From Demequina oxidasica (GTDB taxonomy: Bacteria; Actinomycetota; Actinomycetes; Actinomycetales; Demequinaceae): a DNA stretch of 64,000 nucleotides. Location of the stretch: the NCBI RefSeq assembly GCF_000975115.1, contig NZ_BBRE01000001.1, positions 1,444,288 through 1,508,287 of the forward strand, given 5' to 3'. The notes under the pieces were generated by a model that saw only the letters and a program-made list of their open reading frames with translations, was not told the DNA's origin and did no database searches. Within the stretch, counting starts at the first letter, position 1. The number at the start of each line of letters is the position of its first letter. Made by a program: the position numbers and the translations under genes. Shown here one piece after another: positions 17,936 through 26,925 of the stretch.

Positions 17936-18900
17936 TCGACGGTGAGGCTGTAGGCGTCGGAGATTGCCTCTTCCGGATCGCCCTCCACGATGTAGGAAAC
18001 GGGCACATCGCGGCGCAGTAGTTCGAGCAAGGCGTTCACGGGCACGTCGCACTGAACCTCGGTGGGGTTGCCGTCGGCGTCTGTGAGCGTGTCGCAATAC
18101 TGCTTGACCTCGGGGTCCTCGGCCAACGACGAGTACGCGATCGTGTACTGAAGAGTGGCGAGGCCGGAGATTCCCTCCTCAGTGAGGACGCGCGCGATGG
18201 CGGCGGGCTCGCCCAGGATCACGGGAGAGAGCATGTAGATCTTGTATTCACCTGCCGGGAGGTCCTTGTGCTCTTCCTTGAAGGCCGTAGCCTTCTCCTG
18301 CGCAACGGCGATCTCGGCCTCGGTGGCTGTTGCCCAGTCGATGTCGTCCCAGATGGCGCTCAGGTCGTCGGCTACGTCACACAGTTCGGCCCCGTTCATG
18401 CTGACCTTGCCCTCGGTGTACGTGGTGTTGTTGGGCTCCGCGACGTAGTACTCGGGCACGAACTCGGCACCCCAGTCGGGGGAGACAACCACGTCGTCGC
18501 GCGTCACGACCACGGTGCCTTCGCCTGCGAGGAACGCGCGCGCCTCGTCGCCAGTGACACGGAAGCCAGGGTTCGCCTCGAGCGTCTCTAACCCGTCATC
18601 GAGCATGACGGCGCCGTCCACCCGCGCCTCGATCTCGTTGGCGATATGTTTCTCTGGTGCGTAGGTCTCTCCGCACTGGGGTACTGAGTGAAGATCGGCG
18701 ACGGAGAAGTTGATCGCTCCCACGTCGAACGTAAGGCTGACGGTGTCGTCACCGGGAGTTGCTGATGGCGGGGGAGACGGCGTCGTGACTGGCGCGGCGA
18801 CGGTCTGAGAGTCCCGCCAGGCCTTGACACCGAACCATCCCGCCGCTGCGGAAACGCACGCCACCAGAACCGCGGCCACGATGATCAGTGGCTTGGGCAT
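17932..18900 (-). CDS. Membrane-anchored extracytoplasmic protein, PAGEY-module family
   Basis: This 322-residue protein has an N-terminal hydrophobic segment (about 5-26, a signal-anchor without a lipobox), a Thr/Pro/Ser linker and an outside domain. The outside domain contains a Cys-Gly element (VPQCGETYAP), then LPAGEYKIYMLSPVILGEPAAI and a late cysteine-containing stretch. The PAGEY region aligns by eye with PGEYQVIPVARVWASEEAAA of the two large proteins encoded just downstream on this strand, and with LPAGNYELLVTQ of the protein at 27764-28687. AAGGAG precedes the ATG by 5 nt. Function unknown; no enzyme motif is visible. Confidence 0.85.
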   Translation of the reverse strand: MPKPLIIVAAVLVACVSAAAGWFGVKAWRDSQTVAAPVTTPSPPPSATPGDDTVSLTFDVGAINFSVADLHSVPQCGETYAPEKHIANEIEARVDGAVMLDDGLETLEANPGFRVTGDEARAFLAGEGTVVVTRDDVVVSPDWGAEFVPEYYVAEPNNTTYTEGKVSMNGAELCDVADDLSAIWDDIDWATATEAEIAVAQEKATAFKEEHKDLPAGEYKIYMLSPVILGEPAAIARVLTEEGISGLATLQYTIAYSSLAEDPEVKQYCDTLTDADGNPTEVQCDVPVNALLELLRRDVPVSYIVEGDPEEAISDAYSLTVD

Positions 18901-19037
18901 GGTTACTCCTTAGGCGTCGTGCTGATGGTCGCGACGGGCCCGCACCCGTACTGCGTTGAAGGCGAGGTTAACCCACTTTTGTTGCGGGTTTTTTACGGCG
19001 CACGGCGCGGTCAGGACTTACGCCTAGTAATCGGTCG

Positions 19038-20594
19038 TTATGGGGCAGAAAGTTGATCGAGGTACAGCAGCGAGGCGACGCTTTCCCCAGGCGTGTCGCC
19101 CTTGAGGGTCATCGTCACGCTGCCATCTATGACCACGCCAATGATGCCCACGCCCACGTCAACTATGTCGTCGCAAGCACTGACATTCGAGAACACTAGG
19201 TCGACAGTAGTCGGGCCAGTGAACCGGTCGTACGGCACCGTGTTGCTTCCCGCGATGGTGACGTCTGCGGCGCCGGTAATGACTGAAGTGAGGTAGGAGT
19301 CGGAGCCCTCGCGGTTCACGGGGGTGTAGGTCACCAGCCAGGCCTTGGCATCGTGGTCGAGTGTTAACTCTCCGGCGCCCTGCGTGGTGGGGAGAACACT
19401 CACGTTTGTCGAGGTGAACGCATTCTTGTCCATGCCTATCGTGTACGGAATGCGCCCGCTCAACGTGATGGGTGCGGCGGGGGTGGTGAAGTCGAAGGTG
19501 GTGCCACATTCGATCGGGTCCGATACGTCAAGTGGGTTCGCCTCCATGAGGTCGCGCACTGAGGAATCCGGATCGCCGGTGACGGTCAGCGCGATGGGGT
19601 CGCCCACCAGGGTGATGTTGAGGGGTTCGGTGAAGTCCTCAGGGTCATACGGCAGTGACACGGTTCCCGCGTCCACGTCGACAATCGCGCTTCCCGTCGC
19701 GTCGCCCAGGCACGAACGAGGCGACATATATTGCGCGACCGCCTGCTTGCAGTCCCAAGACCCGGGAGGGAAGCCAGCAGGCCGTTGGTCGCTAGGAAAC
19801 TCGTTGACCCTGATGCCACTGTCGTTGAGATGTCGGAGCGCGGCCGCCTCCTCGCTGGCCCAAACGCGCGCCACCGGTATCACCTGGTACTCGCCTGGCT
19901 TCAGCTCTCCGTAGCCGATCTCGTCGGTTCCTGAGGTGCTCACGTCGGGGCAAAACATGCCATCGCGGCCGACTCGTGGAGTGCTCTCGTTTGCTTCAAA
20001 GTCGGAGTAGGTCCAAAACTGCGGCGACCCATCATCGGAAACAAAGAAGCCTGCGACCTTGCCGTCTTTCACGAGCATCAGCGTGACCGGTGTCTGCTCG
20101 ACGGGCAGCGCGTTCGAGGAGTCGTACGTGATCTGCGCCGGGACTGGTTTACCGCGGCCGGTGTCGGGTGAGTCGAGGTCAATCATCTTTGGCGCGGCAT
20201 CGATGCTGATGCCGAAGTGAGCCAGGGTCCCCGAGGGTGGGGGTGCGGCCGCGCCGCAATCGAGCATGGCTCCGAATCCGTCGTATTCGGGGCCGCCGTC
20301 GATGGGAATGACCGCGGTCGCCAATGGGATGGTCAAGTCCTCGGTGGCGGACGCCGAGGGCGACGGGGTGAATACCAGCGATGGCTCGGGGGAGCCCTTC
20401 ACAAAGCCGAAGCCCGCGATCCCGAGTCCCACACAGGCGACCGCTGCGACGGCGCCGAACGCAGCACGCGAGCGGCGGCGTCGTGACCGTGTCGCTCGGG
20501 TCACCTGTGTGGGGGCCGTGGCAGCATCGGCCTCCAATGCCACCTCCGCCTCGCGCATGAGCGAGCCCAGGCCGCGGGCGATGTTGTCCCTCAT
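19038..20594 (-). CDS. Single-pass surface protein with putative anti-sigma-like tail, paralog 1
   Basis: This 518-residue protein has an N-terminal cytoplasmic segment of about 43 residues (DNIARGLGSLMREAE, then RSRRRRS), one membrane helix (about 44-66) and a Ser/Pro linker. Two extracytoplasmic domains follow, the first with Cys-Gly near residue 114 and KPGEYQVIPVARVW. The second begins near residue 335 (SDPIECGTTFDFTTP) and ends with SNVSACDDI. It is clearly paralogous along its whole length to the protein encoded at 20701-22260. The order sigma-like gene, then membrane protein with a short cytoplasmic tail, suggests an anti-sigma or sensor role, but there is no zinc-binding anti-sigma motif. 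Function is otherwise unknown. Confidence 0.88.
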   Translation of the reverse strand: MRDNIARGLGSLMREAEVALEADAATAPTQVTRATRSRRRRSRAAFGAVAAVACVGLGIAGFGFVKGSPEPSLVFTPSPSASATEDLTIPLATAVIPIDGGPEYDGFGAMLDCGAAAPPPSGTLAHFGISIDAAPKMIDLDSPDTGRGKPVPAQITYDSSNALPVEQTPVTLMLVKDGKVAGFFVSDDGSPQFWTYSDFEANESTPRVGRDGMFCPDVSTSGTDEIGYGELKPGEYQVIPVARVWASEEAAALRHLNDSGIRVNEFPSDQRPAGFPPGSWDCKQAVAQYMSPRSCLGDATGSAIVDVDAGTVSLPYDPEDFTEPLNITLVGDPIALTVTGDPDSSVRDLMEANPLDVSDPIECGTTFDFTTPAAPITLSGRIPYTIGMDKNAFTSTNVSVLPTTQGAGELTLDHDAKAWLVTYTPVNREGSDSYLTSVITGAADVTIAGSNTVPYDRFTGPTTVDLVFSNVSACDDIVDVGVGIIGVVIDGSVTMTLKGDTPGESVASLLYLDQLSAP

Positions 20595-20700
20595 CGGCGA
20601 CCACCGCCTGTCCCGCTCAGTTCTGACGGACCGCTGGCGAACCCGTGAGGCCGGCCGGGTGCGGGGCGTGACTGCATCAGCAAAAGGTACATGGGGAAGG

Positions 20701-22260
20701 TCAGTTGGGGAGGTGGTGTTGGATGGTGAGCAATTGATGGGTGTGGGCGGCCGGAGGCGCGCCGGTGGCGGTCAATGAGATCCTGCCGTCCAAAATGGCG
20801 GAATCAATATGCGCCGTGTCGAGGTCGAATCCCTCGCACAACTCGACATTGGTCAGCACCAGGTCAACAACTTCCGGCCCGTCGTAGCGGTCGTAGGGCA
20901 CTGTGTTGCCGCCCGCGATGGATGCCTCGGCCACGCCTACGATCCGCTGGTTGCCCGGGTGCTCCTGGAAATAGTTGTAGTTCTCGGTCACTCCCGCCAC
21001 CAACCAAGCCTTGGCCCCGTACTCAAGGTCAATCTCGCCTGAGCCCGGGGTTGCCGCGAGCATCTTGATGTTGAACGCGTTGAACGCCCCTTTGCCCAAT
21101 CCCAACGAGGAGGGAACATCTCCGCTCGCTACCACCTGAGACTTGGGCGTGGTGTAGTCGAACGTGACGCCGCATTCGATGGTGTCCGACGCATCAAGGG
21201 CCTTGGAGGAGTAGCCCGCGAACTCAGGCTCGATGAATGGCTCGGTGACGATCAGCGTGACGGGGTCGCCGATCACTGTGACGTCGAGGGTCGCGGTGAG
21301 TTCGGAGGGCTCGTAGGGGAGGGTGACGGTGCCGGCCTGTTCGTCGACAATGGCGGTTCCGATGACGTCTCCCAGACATGCGCGGGGAACGTAATTGTTG
21401 TCGACGGCCTGCTCGCAGTCCCACGACCCTGGACGGTAGAGGGCGGTGGAATCCACCTCCGGAACTTCACCGACGTAGATCCCCTTTTTGTACAGGTATT
21501 TGAGGGCAGCGGCCTCATCGCTGGCCCACATATGCGCCACCGGCATCACCTGGTACTCCCCCGGGTTGAGGTAGCGCCAATCATCGCCTTGGGGGGCGTC
21601 CTTGCTTACCTCTGGACAAAAAGGGCCCACCGGCATCAGCGAAGCGCCACCGTAGAACGTCTCGAAGTTGTTGTACGTCCAGTAGGGCTGACTCACTTGC
21701 GAGAGGAACCGGCCGGCGATCTTGCCGTCCTTGATCAGAAGCAACGTCACTGGATCCTGCTCAACGGGCAGCGGCTCTTCCGCACCGTAGGTCGTCCATG
21801 TGTCCACAACTGCTCCCTGGCCGGTCAACAGCGCGTCCGGTGCGATCGAAAGCGGGGGAGACTCGGCGATGGTGACCCCAAAGTTGTCCACGATGCCGGT
21901 GGGCTGCGGCGCTGGGGCGCCGCAATCGACCGCGGTCGTGAGTTGCTTATACGGCGCGCCACCGTGGATTGGAATCGTCGCATTGGCGAGGGGCACCGTG
22001 AGGTCCTCAGTGCCTGAAGGCGACGGCGATGGGGTGAGGGCGAGTGAGCCTTCGGGGGAACCCGTGACGAAGCCGACCCCTGCCATGCCCAACCCGAGGC
22101 AACTTACGACCGCGGCGATACCAAGAATCGAACCCGATCTACGATGCCGCGATCGGGCAGCGGCCGTCACGTCCGCGGAAGCTTGGGTCGCGTCGGCCGC
22201 CAAGGAAATCTCGGCCTCGTGCAGGAGGTCGTCTAGTCCGCGGGCGATGTTGTCCGTCAT
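20701..22260 (-). CDS. Single-pass surface protein with putative anti-sigma-like tail, paralog 2
   Basis: This 519-residue protein has the same architecture as the protein encoded at 19038-20594: cytoplasmic DNIARGLDDLLHEAE, a basic stop-transfer stretch, a helix at about 45-67, a Ser/Pro linker and two outside domains (LNPGEYQVMPVAHMWASDEA; SDTIECGVTFDYTTP). Its start ATG shares one base with the stop of the sigma-like gene upstream (TAATG), which ties the two functionally. Position-matched cysteines in both outside domains suggest disulfides. Likely role, by context only: a transmembrane partner or regulator of the sigma-like protein. No homologous enzyme domain is recognised. Confidence 0.88.
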   Translation of the reverse strand: MTDNIARGLDDLLHEAEISLAADATQASADVTAAARSRHRRSGSILGIAAVVSCLGLGMAGVGFVTGSPEGSLALTPSPSPSGTEDLTVPLANATIPIHGGAPYKQLTTAVDCGAPAPQPTGIVDNFGVTIAESPPLSIAPDALLTGQGAVVDTWTTYGAEEPLPVEQDPVTLLLIKDGKIAGRFLSQVSQPYWTYNNFETFYGGASLMPVGPFCPEVSKDAPQGDDWRYLNPGEYQVMPVAHMWASDEAAALKYLYKKGIYVGEVPEVDSTALYRPGSWDCEQAVDNNYVPRACLGDVIGTAIVDEQAGTVTLPYEPSELTATLDVTVIGDPVTLIVTEPFIEPEFAGYSSKALDASDTIECGVTFDYTTPKSQVVASGDVPSSLGLGKGAFNAFNIKMLAATPGSGEIDLEYGAKAWLVAGVTENYNYFQEHPGNQRIVGVAEASIAGGNTVPYDRYDGPEVVDLVLTNVELCEGFDLDTAHIDSAILDGRISLTATGAPPAAHTHQLLTIQHHLPN

Positions 22261-22991
22261 TAGCGACCGCTTCCCCCGGACACCTCGACTGTGATGACGT
22301 CTCCGCCGCCCACAAAATGATCCCGGTTTGGCGGTGTGTCCCCGGTGGCCCCTGCCAGGGCGACACCTGCCCGGTGCAGCATGTCGACCGCCGAGTTGGG
22401 GGTGGTGCCAAGCCGATCAGCGACGTCATCGGCAGAGCAACCATCGATCCACCATGAGATCGCCGCCACGCGTTCCCAGGGGCTCAGGTATGCGAGTACT
22501 GGCCCCAGCGGCGATGAGGTTGAGCCCACGCCGATGCCACGGTCGCCTACGCCGGCACGTTCGTCTGCGTCGGTACTTCTTGGTGAGGCGGTGGAGGCCT
22601 GCGTGCTTTCTGTCAGCCTCCGGTCCTTGTCGTCCACATGGTCGTTGCTTTGCTCCGGCGGGGTGAAGGCAGACGAGTGGACGGGAGGCGCGTACACAGC
22701 GTCGGCCGGTGCGGTGGCGCGTGCTCCCGTGGTGACGCCGGGCGCGGGACTGGCCTTGGCATCGGCCCGATGTTTGTCCGCGTAGGCACGGGAGATTGCT
22801 TCGCGGATGGCGGCCTCGCGCGCCCCCTCGGTACGTGGCGCCCGTAGGGAGCCCATGATGGCGACGATCGCGGCGTCCGTGAGCTCGCGAATCTCATCAC
22901 GGTGGGGAGAGAGCATTGCCGCGTAGCTTAATAGCGCAGGGTAGCGATCATGCGTGACTGTGTCGAGCCCCCTGTTTCGCCGTCTATGCAT
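22260..22991 (-). CDS. Divergent ECF sigma-like protein
   Basis: This protein of about 243 residues has a region-2-like segment near the N-terminus (RYPALLSYAAMLSPHRDEIR, then EAAIREAISRAYADKH) and a C-terminal region-4-like helix-turn-helix (LSPWERVAAISWWIDGCSAD, then DRLGTTPNSAVDMLHRAGVA). The two are separated by an unusual Ala/Thr/Pro/Asp linker of about 85 residues. Region 2 lacks the usual D-x-x-Q-E-x-F core, so it is diverged. The ATG at 22991 has GGAG 4-5 nt upstream; longer upstream frames are Arg-rich and look non-coding. It is coupled to the paralogous membrane proteins downstream. Sigma activity is inferred, not certain. Confidence 0.75.
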   Translation of the reverse strand: MHRRRNRGLDTVTHDRYPALLSYAAMLSPHRDEIRELTDAAIVAIMGSLRAPRTEGAREAAIREAISRAYADKHRADAKASPAPGVTTGARATAPADAVYAPPVHSSAFTPPEQSNDHVDDKDRRLTESTQASTASPRSTDADERAGVGDRGIGVGSTSSPLGPVLAYLSPWERVAAISWWIDGCSADDVADRLGTTPNSAVDMLHRAGVALAGATGDTPPNRDHFVGGGDVITVEVSGGSGR

Positions 22992-23017
22992 GGTGCTCCG
23001 CTGGTGTGTAGAGGTTG

Positions 23018-23839
23018 TTATCGCTCTCGTGTCGTTGATCGATAAATCAGGATGCCTGCGACGACGGCGACCGCGATCGTCACCAATGTCGCGATGGCCG
23101 GGCGCGCGGCCGAGGTGTTCCGCAACCCCACGGGGCGCTTGAATCGAAGTACGCCCCAGCCGTTCTCCTCGCAAGCGCGGCGCATGTTTCGATCAGGGTT
23201 GACGGCAAATCCGTGGCCCACGATGTTGAGCATGGGCGCGTCGGTGATGGAGTCCGAGTAGCCGAACGAACGCGCCAAGTTGTAACCGCGCTTCTCAGCC
23301 ATCTCCTCGATGGCATCGGCCTTGGACTGGCCGTACGCGTAGAACGTGATCTCGCCCGTGTACTTGCCCTTCTTGGACTCCATCTTGGTGGCGATGTGGC
23401 CGTCTGCGCCCAGCATCTTAGCGATGGGCTTGACCAGTTCCGAGCCGGAGGCGCTGACGATGATGACGTCGCGGCCGTTCTCGTGGTGACGACGAATGAG
23501 GTCGAGAGCTTCGTCGTAGACCACGGGGTCGATGTGCTCGTGGATGGTTTCCTTAACGATTGCGCGGACCTTCTTGACTTCCCAGCCCTTGATGAGTCCG
23601 CTGAGGGAGTCGCGCAGACGGCTGGTCTGACGCTCGTCCGCGCCGCCGACGAGGAACAGGAACTGTGAATATGCGGTGCGAATCGCATCCGTGCGGGTGA
23701 CGAGTCCGCCCTCGTAGAACGACCGGGAGAACGCCATCGACGAGCTCGTCGCGATGATGGTCTTGTCGAGGTCAAAGAACGCTGCGGTGGGGCGTGGTGC
23801 CAGCGGATCGGTGCTCGTCTGTTCAGTCGTCGTTGCCAT
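23018..23839 (-). CDS. HAD-IB family phosphatase with C-terminal membrane helix
   Basis: This 273-residue protein of the SerB-like HAD subfamily IB has motif I FFDLDKTII (about 20-28), motif II VSASGSE, a conserved Lys region SKADA and motif III GYSDSITDAPML. One hydrophobic helix lies near the C-terminus (about 247-266). HAD-IB enzymes act on phosphoserine, phosphatidylglycerol phosphate or lysophospholipids; the membrane helix favours a lipid substrate. In mycobacteria the homolog Rv3661 lies beside the Tad-like genes, matching this position. It is divergent from tadA. Confidence 0.92.
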   Translation of the reverse strand: MATTTEQTSTDPLAPRPTAAFFDLDKTIIATSSSMAFSRSFYEGGLVTRTDAIRTAYSQFLFLVGGADERQTSRLRDSLSGLIKGWEVKKVRAIVKETIHEHIDPVVYDEALDLIRRHHENGRDVIIVSASGSELVKPIAKMLGADGHIATKMESKKGKYTGEITFYAYGQSKADAIEEMAEKRGYNLARSFGYSDSITDAPMLNIVGHGFAVNPDRNMRRACEENGWGVLRFKRPVGLRNTSAARPAIATLVTIAVAVVAGILIYRSTTRER

Positions 23840-23981
23840 GCGTTAAGAGTAACCAGACAGTGTGACGAATGGCGAGTGTCTCGCGGTGCACGGTTGTGCA
23901 CAGACTCAGATGAGAAGCGCTACCTCCACTGTTTTGGGTCCCTCCTCCCGGGCATCCCTTGCCGCGGGTCACGCTGGCCTC

Positions 23982-25109
23982 ATGACTGTCCCCCCCGATG
24001 CTGACCGCTCACCGCACCTGGCGCGGCTGCCCCCACCGGTTGATCCGCTCGGGCCGTTGGCCGCCGTAGTGCGGCAGCCCGGCGTGACTGACGTGGTGGT
24101 GAATGCGCCGGGGGCGGTCTGGTGTGATCGGGGACTCGGTCTGGAACGCGTCAATATGGCCTTCGCCGATGCCGCGGCGGTGCGGGAATTGGCGGTACGG
24201 CTGGCATCGGCCGGCGGCAGGCGGCTCGACGACGCCAGCCCGCTCGTCGATGCGCGCCTGCCCGATGGCACTCGGCTACACGCCGCGCTGCCGCCCATAG
24301 CGGACGAGTGCGCCCTGATCTCGCTGCGCACCGTGAGGCGGACTCCGTTCTCGATTGCCGACCTCGTGACGGCGGGCATGGTGCACGTCGGCCTGGCGCC
24401 GCTTCTTGAGGGGTTGGTGAGAGAACGTGCGTCGGTGCTCATCTCCGGGTCGACGGGGGCGGGTAAGACTACTCTGCTCGCTTCCCTGCTCTCGCTGGTA
24501 CACGACTCCGAGCGGATAGTTGTGATTGAGGAGGGAGGGGAGGTGAGCCCCACGCACCCACACGTGGTGCGGCTGGTGGAGCGGCGCGCCAACGTGGATG
24601 GCGCGGGCGAGATTGGGCTCGCGCGGCTGGTGCGAGAGGCGTTGCGCATGCGCCCAGACCGGATTGTGCTGGGGGAGTGCCGAGGCGCGGAGGTGCGCGA
24701 CGTGCTGACGGCGCTCAACACCGGGCATCGTGGCGGAATGTCCACCATCCATGCCAACTCAGCGCTCGACGTGCCCGCGCGGCTGACGGCATTGGGATCA
24801 CTGGCGGGTATGGGTGCCGAATCGGTTTCCTTACATGCGAGCGCGGCCTTCGACTGCGTGGTGCACGTGGAGCGTGGAGTAGCCGGCCGGCGCGTGGTGC
24901 AACTTGGCGTCCTCGACGCGGACCCCGGCCTTGAGGTGGTGGCGGGAGTCACAGTGCGGGACGGAGACAAGCTTGAACGTGGCCCGGCATGGACGCGACT
25001 CGCCGAGCTGGCTGGACTCACGTGGCGCGAGATTGCCGGCGATCTGGCAAAAGCCGAGGTGGGCCAAGGCGCACTAGGTGGCGCGGTGGTCAACGATGCG
25101 ACGGCGTAG
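23982..25109 (+). CDS. tadA: TadA/CpaF-type secretion ATPase
   Basis: This 375-residue type II/IV secretion ATPase has Walker A SGSTGAGKTT (about residues 156-165), an Asp box with EEGGEV, Walker B RIVLGECRGAEV, a His box (GHRGGMSTIHANSA) and an N-terminal N1-like region. It powers assembly of Flp/Tad pili. The ATG at 23982 is used; upstream in-frame starts (23862, 23910) would add low-complexity residues and no ribosome site is obvious for any of them. First gene of the Tad operon. Confidence 0.92.
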   Translation: MTVPPDADRSPHLARLPPPVDPLGPLAAVVRQPGVTDVVVNAPGAVWCDRGLGLERVNMAFADAAAVRELAVRLASAGGRRLDDASPLVDARLPDGTRLHAALPPIADECALISLRTVRRTPFSIADLVTAGMVHVGLAPLLEGLVRERASVLISGSTGAGKTTLLASLLSLVHDSERIVVIEEGGEVSPTHPHVVRLVERRANVDGAGEIGLARLVREALRMRPDRIVLGECRGAEVRDVLTALNTGHRGGMSTIHANSALDVPARLTALGSLAGMGAESVSLHASAAFDCVVHVERGVAGRRVVQLGVLDADPGLEVVAGVTVRDGDKLERGPAWTRLAELAGLTWREIAGDLAKAEVGQGALGGAVVNDATA

Positions 25110-25659
25110 CGGTCGAGCGCATCGGGAGCTCGCGCCGTCGCGCGGCGACCACGCCCCATCTGGGCGTGACCTGCGGGACGTCGACCCACCCATCGTTCTC
25201 GCGGCTGTGGTGGGGTTGCTGCGCTCGGGCATGAGTGCGCAGGCAGCTTGGGAAACAGTGGGGGTCACTGACGTAGGCGAGGACGGCACGCCCGATCTTC
25301 CTTGGCAGGGCGACTGCGGGGTGGCGGTGCGGGCGGCGTGCCGGCTCTCGCACCGCACTGGTGCCCCTCTTGCGACCGTCCTTGCTGCCGTCAGCGCACA
25401 CGTAGAGAGCACACTGGAGGCTGACGCGCGGCGCGAAGCGGCGGCCGCGGGGCCGCGACTAAGTGCGCGCGTCCTGACGTTCCTGCCGGCGGTCGGATTG
25501 GGGCTAGGGGCGGTCGTCGATTCGACCGTCATTCGGGTGGTGGTGGAGACCCCCATGGGGTGGACACTGATAGCGGGCGCGGGCGCTCTGACTATGGTGG
25601 GGCGCGCGTGGATGAGGCGCATGATGCGGGAGGCTGAGGAGGCCTCTCGCGAGTTGTGA
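25096..25659 (+). CDS. TadB-like inner membrane pilus assembly protein
   Basis: This short (187-residue) type II secretion F-like protein contains one pass of the T2SSF helical domain (LLRSGMSAQAAWETVGV and ACRLSHRTGAPLATVLAAV) and two C-terminal membrane helices. It overlaps the tadA end by 14 bases and the next gene by four. Mycobacterial TadB-like proteins (Rv3658c) are similarly truncated compared with proteobacterial TadB. It should form the platform with the following TadC-like protein. Confidence 0.85.
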   Translation: MRRRSGRAHRELAPSRGDHAPSGRDLRDVDPPIVLAAVVGLLRSGMSAQAAWETVGVTDVGEDGTPDLPWQGDCGVAVRAACRLSHRTGAPLATVLAAVSAHVESTLEADARREAAAAGPRLSARVLTFLPAVGLGLGAVVDSTVIRVVVETPMGWTLIAGAGALTMVGRAWMRRMMREAEEASREL

Positions 25660-26138
25660 TGCGGTCGCGGAAGGGCAAGGCGCTAGTGCCTGGCGTCGGT
25701 GAGGCCGTGCCTGTGTCGACTGCGCTGACATTGGTGGCGGCCGCGATCGCCGCCGGACTCGACGTTCTGGGTGCACTGTCGGCAGTAGGTGAGGCGATGG
25801 GTGGCCCCAGCGGCCGTGAGTTGGGAGCCGTGGCGCGCGATGTTGCGGCCGGGGTTCCGTGGGAAGGCGCGTGGTCCGCTGCCGGGGCTCGTTGGGCGCC
25901 GCTCGAGGGGGCGTTGCGCCCGTGCTGGGTGGCAGGGGCCGCGCCTGGCGCATCGCTCGAGGCGACGTCGCGTGCGCTCGCAGGCACGGCCCGGCGTGAG
26001 GGAGAGAAGGCGATGGCTGAGCTGGGCGTCGCCCTGGCGCTGCCTCTCACGCTCTGCTTGCTACCCGCGTTCACCCTTGTTGGAATCCTGCCCATGGTGA
26101 TCGCCGTCGCTATGGGCGCCGGTGTCTCGCTTGGCTGA
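25656..26138 (+). CDS. TadC-like inner membrane pilus assembly protein
   Basis: This 160-residue T2SSF-domain protein has two N-terminal hydrophobic stretches, an amphipathic middle with EATSRALAGTARREGEKAMA, and a hydrophobic pair at the C-terminus (LALPLTLCLLPAFTLVGILP). It starts with GTG at 25656 overlapping the tadB stop (GTGA); ATG at 25659 is an alternative. It is likely the partner of the TadB-like platform protein. Confidence 0.85.
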   Translation: MMRSRKGKALVPGVGEAVPVSTALTLVAAAIAAGLDVLGALSAVGEAMGGPSGRELGAVARDVAAGVPWEGAWSAAGARWAPLEGALRPCWVAGAAPGASLEATSRALAGTARREGEKAMAELGVALALPLTLCLLPAFTLVGILPMVIAVAMGAGVSLG

Positions 26139-26247
26139 TGTCCACAGGCACGCCCCGCGCAGTCGCACTTCGCAAATCCGGGCACCCCACAGCGGGGGCT
26201 GAAGGCGCCGCGCGATGCTGGGAATCCATCAACCGAAGGGGAAGATC

Positions 26248-26532
26248 ATGAACGACCAGGAGCATTGGAACGTGGCGCGACTCACCGAGGGATCGGCGGG
26301 AAGCGGCAGCTCCGAAGGGCAGCGAACGGCGGGTCGTGGGGCGCGTGGTGACGATTTGCGCAACGGCACCAGGAGGAGTCCCACGGGGGACGATCGCGGC
26401 ATGGCCACTGCCGAGTACGCGCTGGTGACGGTCGCCGCGGCCGGGTTCGCGGGGCTGCTCATCGTGTTGCTGAAGTCGTCCGAGGTGCGTGAGTTGCTGA
26501 TGGGCATCATTCAGGGCGCACTGGCCGGCTAG
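26248..26532 (+). CDS. Flp pilin-like DUF4244 protein
   Basis: This 94-residue protein has a basic, Gly/Arg-rich leader of about 50 residues. A pilin-like segment follows, GMATAEYALVTVAAAGFAGL: a Gly, then the Glu at +5 and a hydrophobic helix, as in Flp-type prepilins. DUF4244 proteins (mycobacterial Rv3656c) occupy this slot in actinobacterial Tad loci and are presumed pilus subunits. The ATG at 26248 follows GAAGGGG by about 7 nt. The prepilin peptidase that would process it is not in the window. Confidence 0.9.
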   Translation: MNDQEHWNVARLTEGSAGSGSSEGQRTAGRGARGDDLRNGTRRSPTGDDRGMATAEYALVTVAAAGFAGLLIVLLKSSEVRELLMGIIQGALAG

Positions 26533-26544
26533 AAGGTGACGACG

Positions 26545-26925
26545 ATGCGCTGGAGCGACGGCATGAGCAGTGCAAAGCGTCAGCGTTATGGCGGCGGTCC
26601 CGTTTGCGGAAATCGCCGCGAACGGGGCTCCGTCAGTGTAGAGCTCGCACTCGCTTTGCCGTCCGTGGTTCTGGTGCTGGGTTTTGTACTGACGGGGGCG
26701 TCCTGGGTGCGTGCCGAGGTGTCCGCGACCCAGGCCGCCGCAGTCGCCGCGCGGATCGCTCTCACCGACGGTGACGCTGCCGCTGTGGACGCCGCTATTC
26801 GCATCTCGGGAGGGGTGGCATCGGTATCGCGCGATGGCGCTTGGGTAGTGGTGTCGGTGATTGTCGAGGGCCAGGGGCCAGTCCCCGACGGTGAGGCCAC
26901 CGCCCGAGTTCCGGTTCAGCCGTGA
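26545..26925 (+). CDS. TadE-like minor pilin
   Basis: This protein of about 126 residues has a basic leader followed by RGSVSVELALALPSVVLVLG, the TadE pattern with a Glu five residues into the hydrophobic helix. A small outside domain follows (VSATQAAAVAARIALTDGDA). Equivalent to mycobacterial Rv3655c by position. A GTG at 26536 is an alternative start. It overlaps the next gene by four bases. Confidence 0.88.
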   Translation: MRWSDGMSSAKRQRYGGGPVCGNRRERGSVSVELALALPSVVLVLGFVLTGASWVRAEVSATQAAAVAARIALTDGDAAAVDAAIRISGGVASVSRDGAWVVVSVIVEGQGPVPDGEATARVPVQP

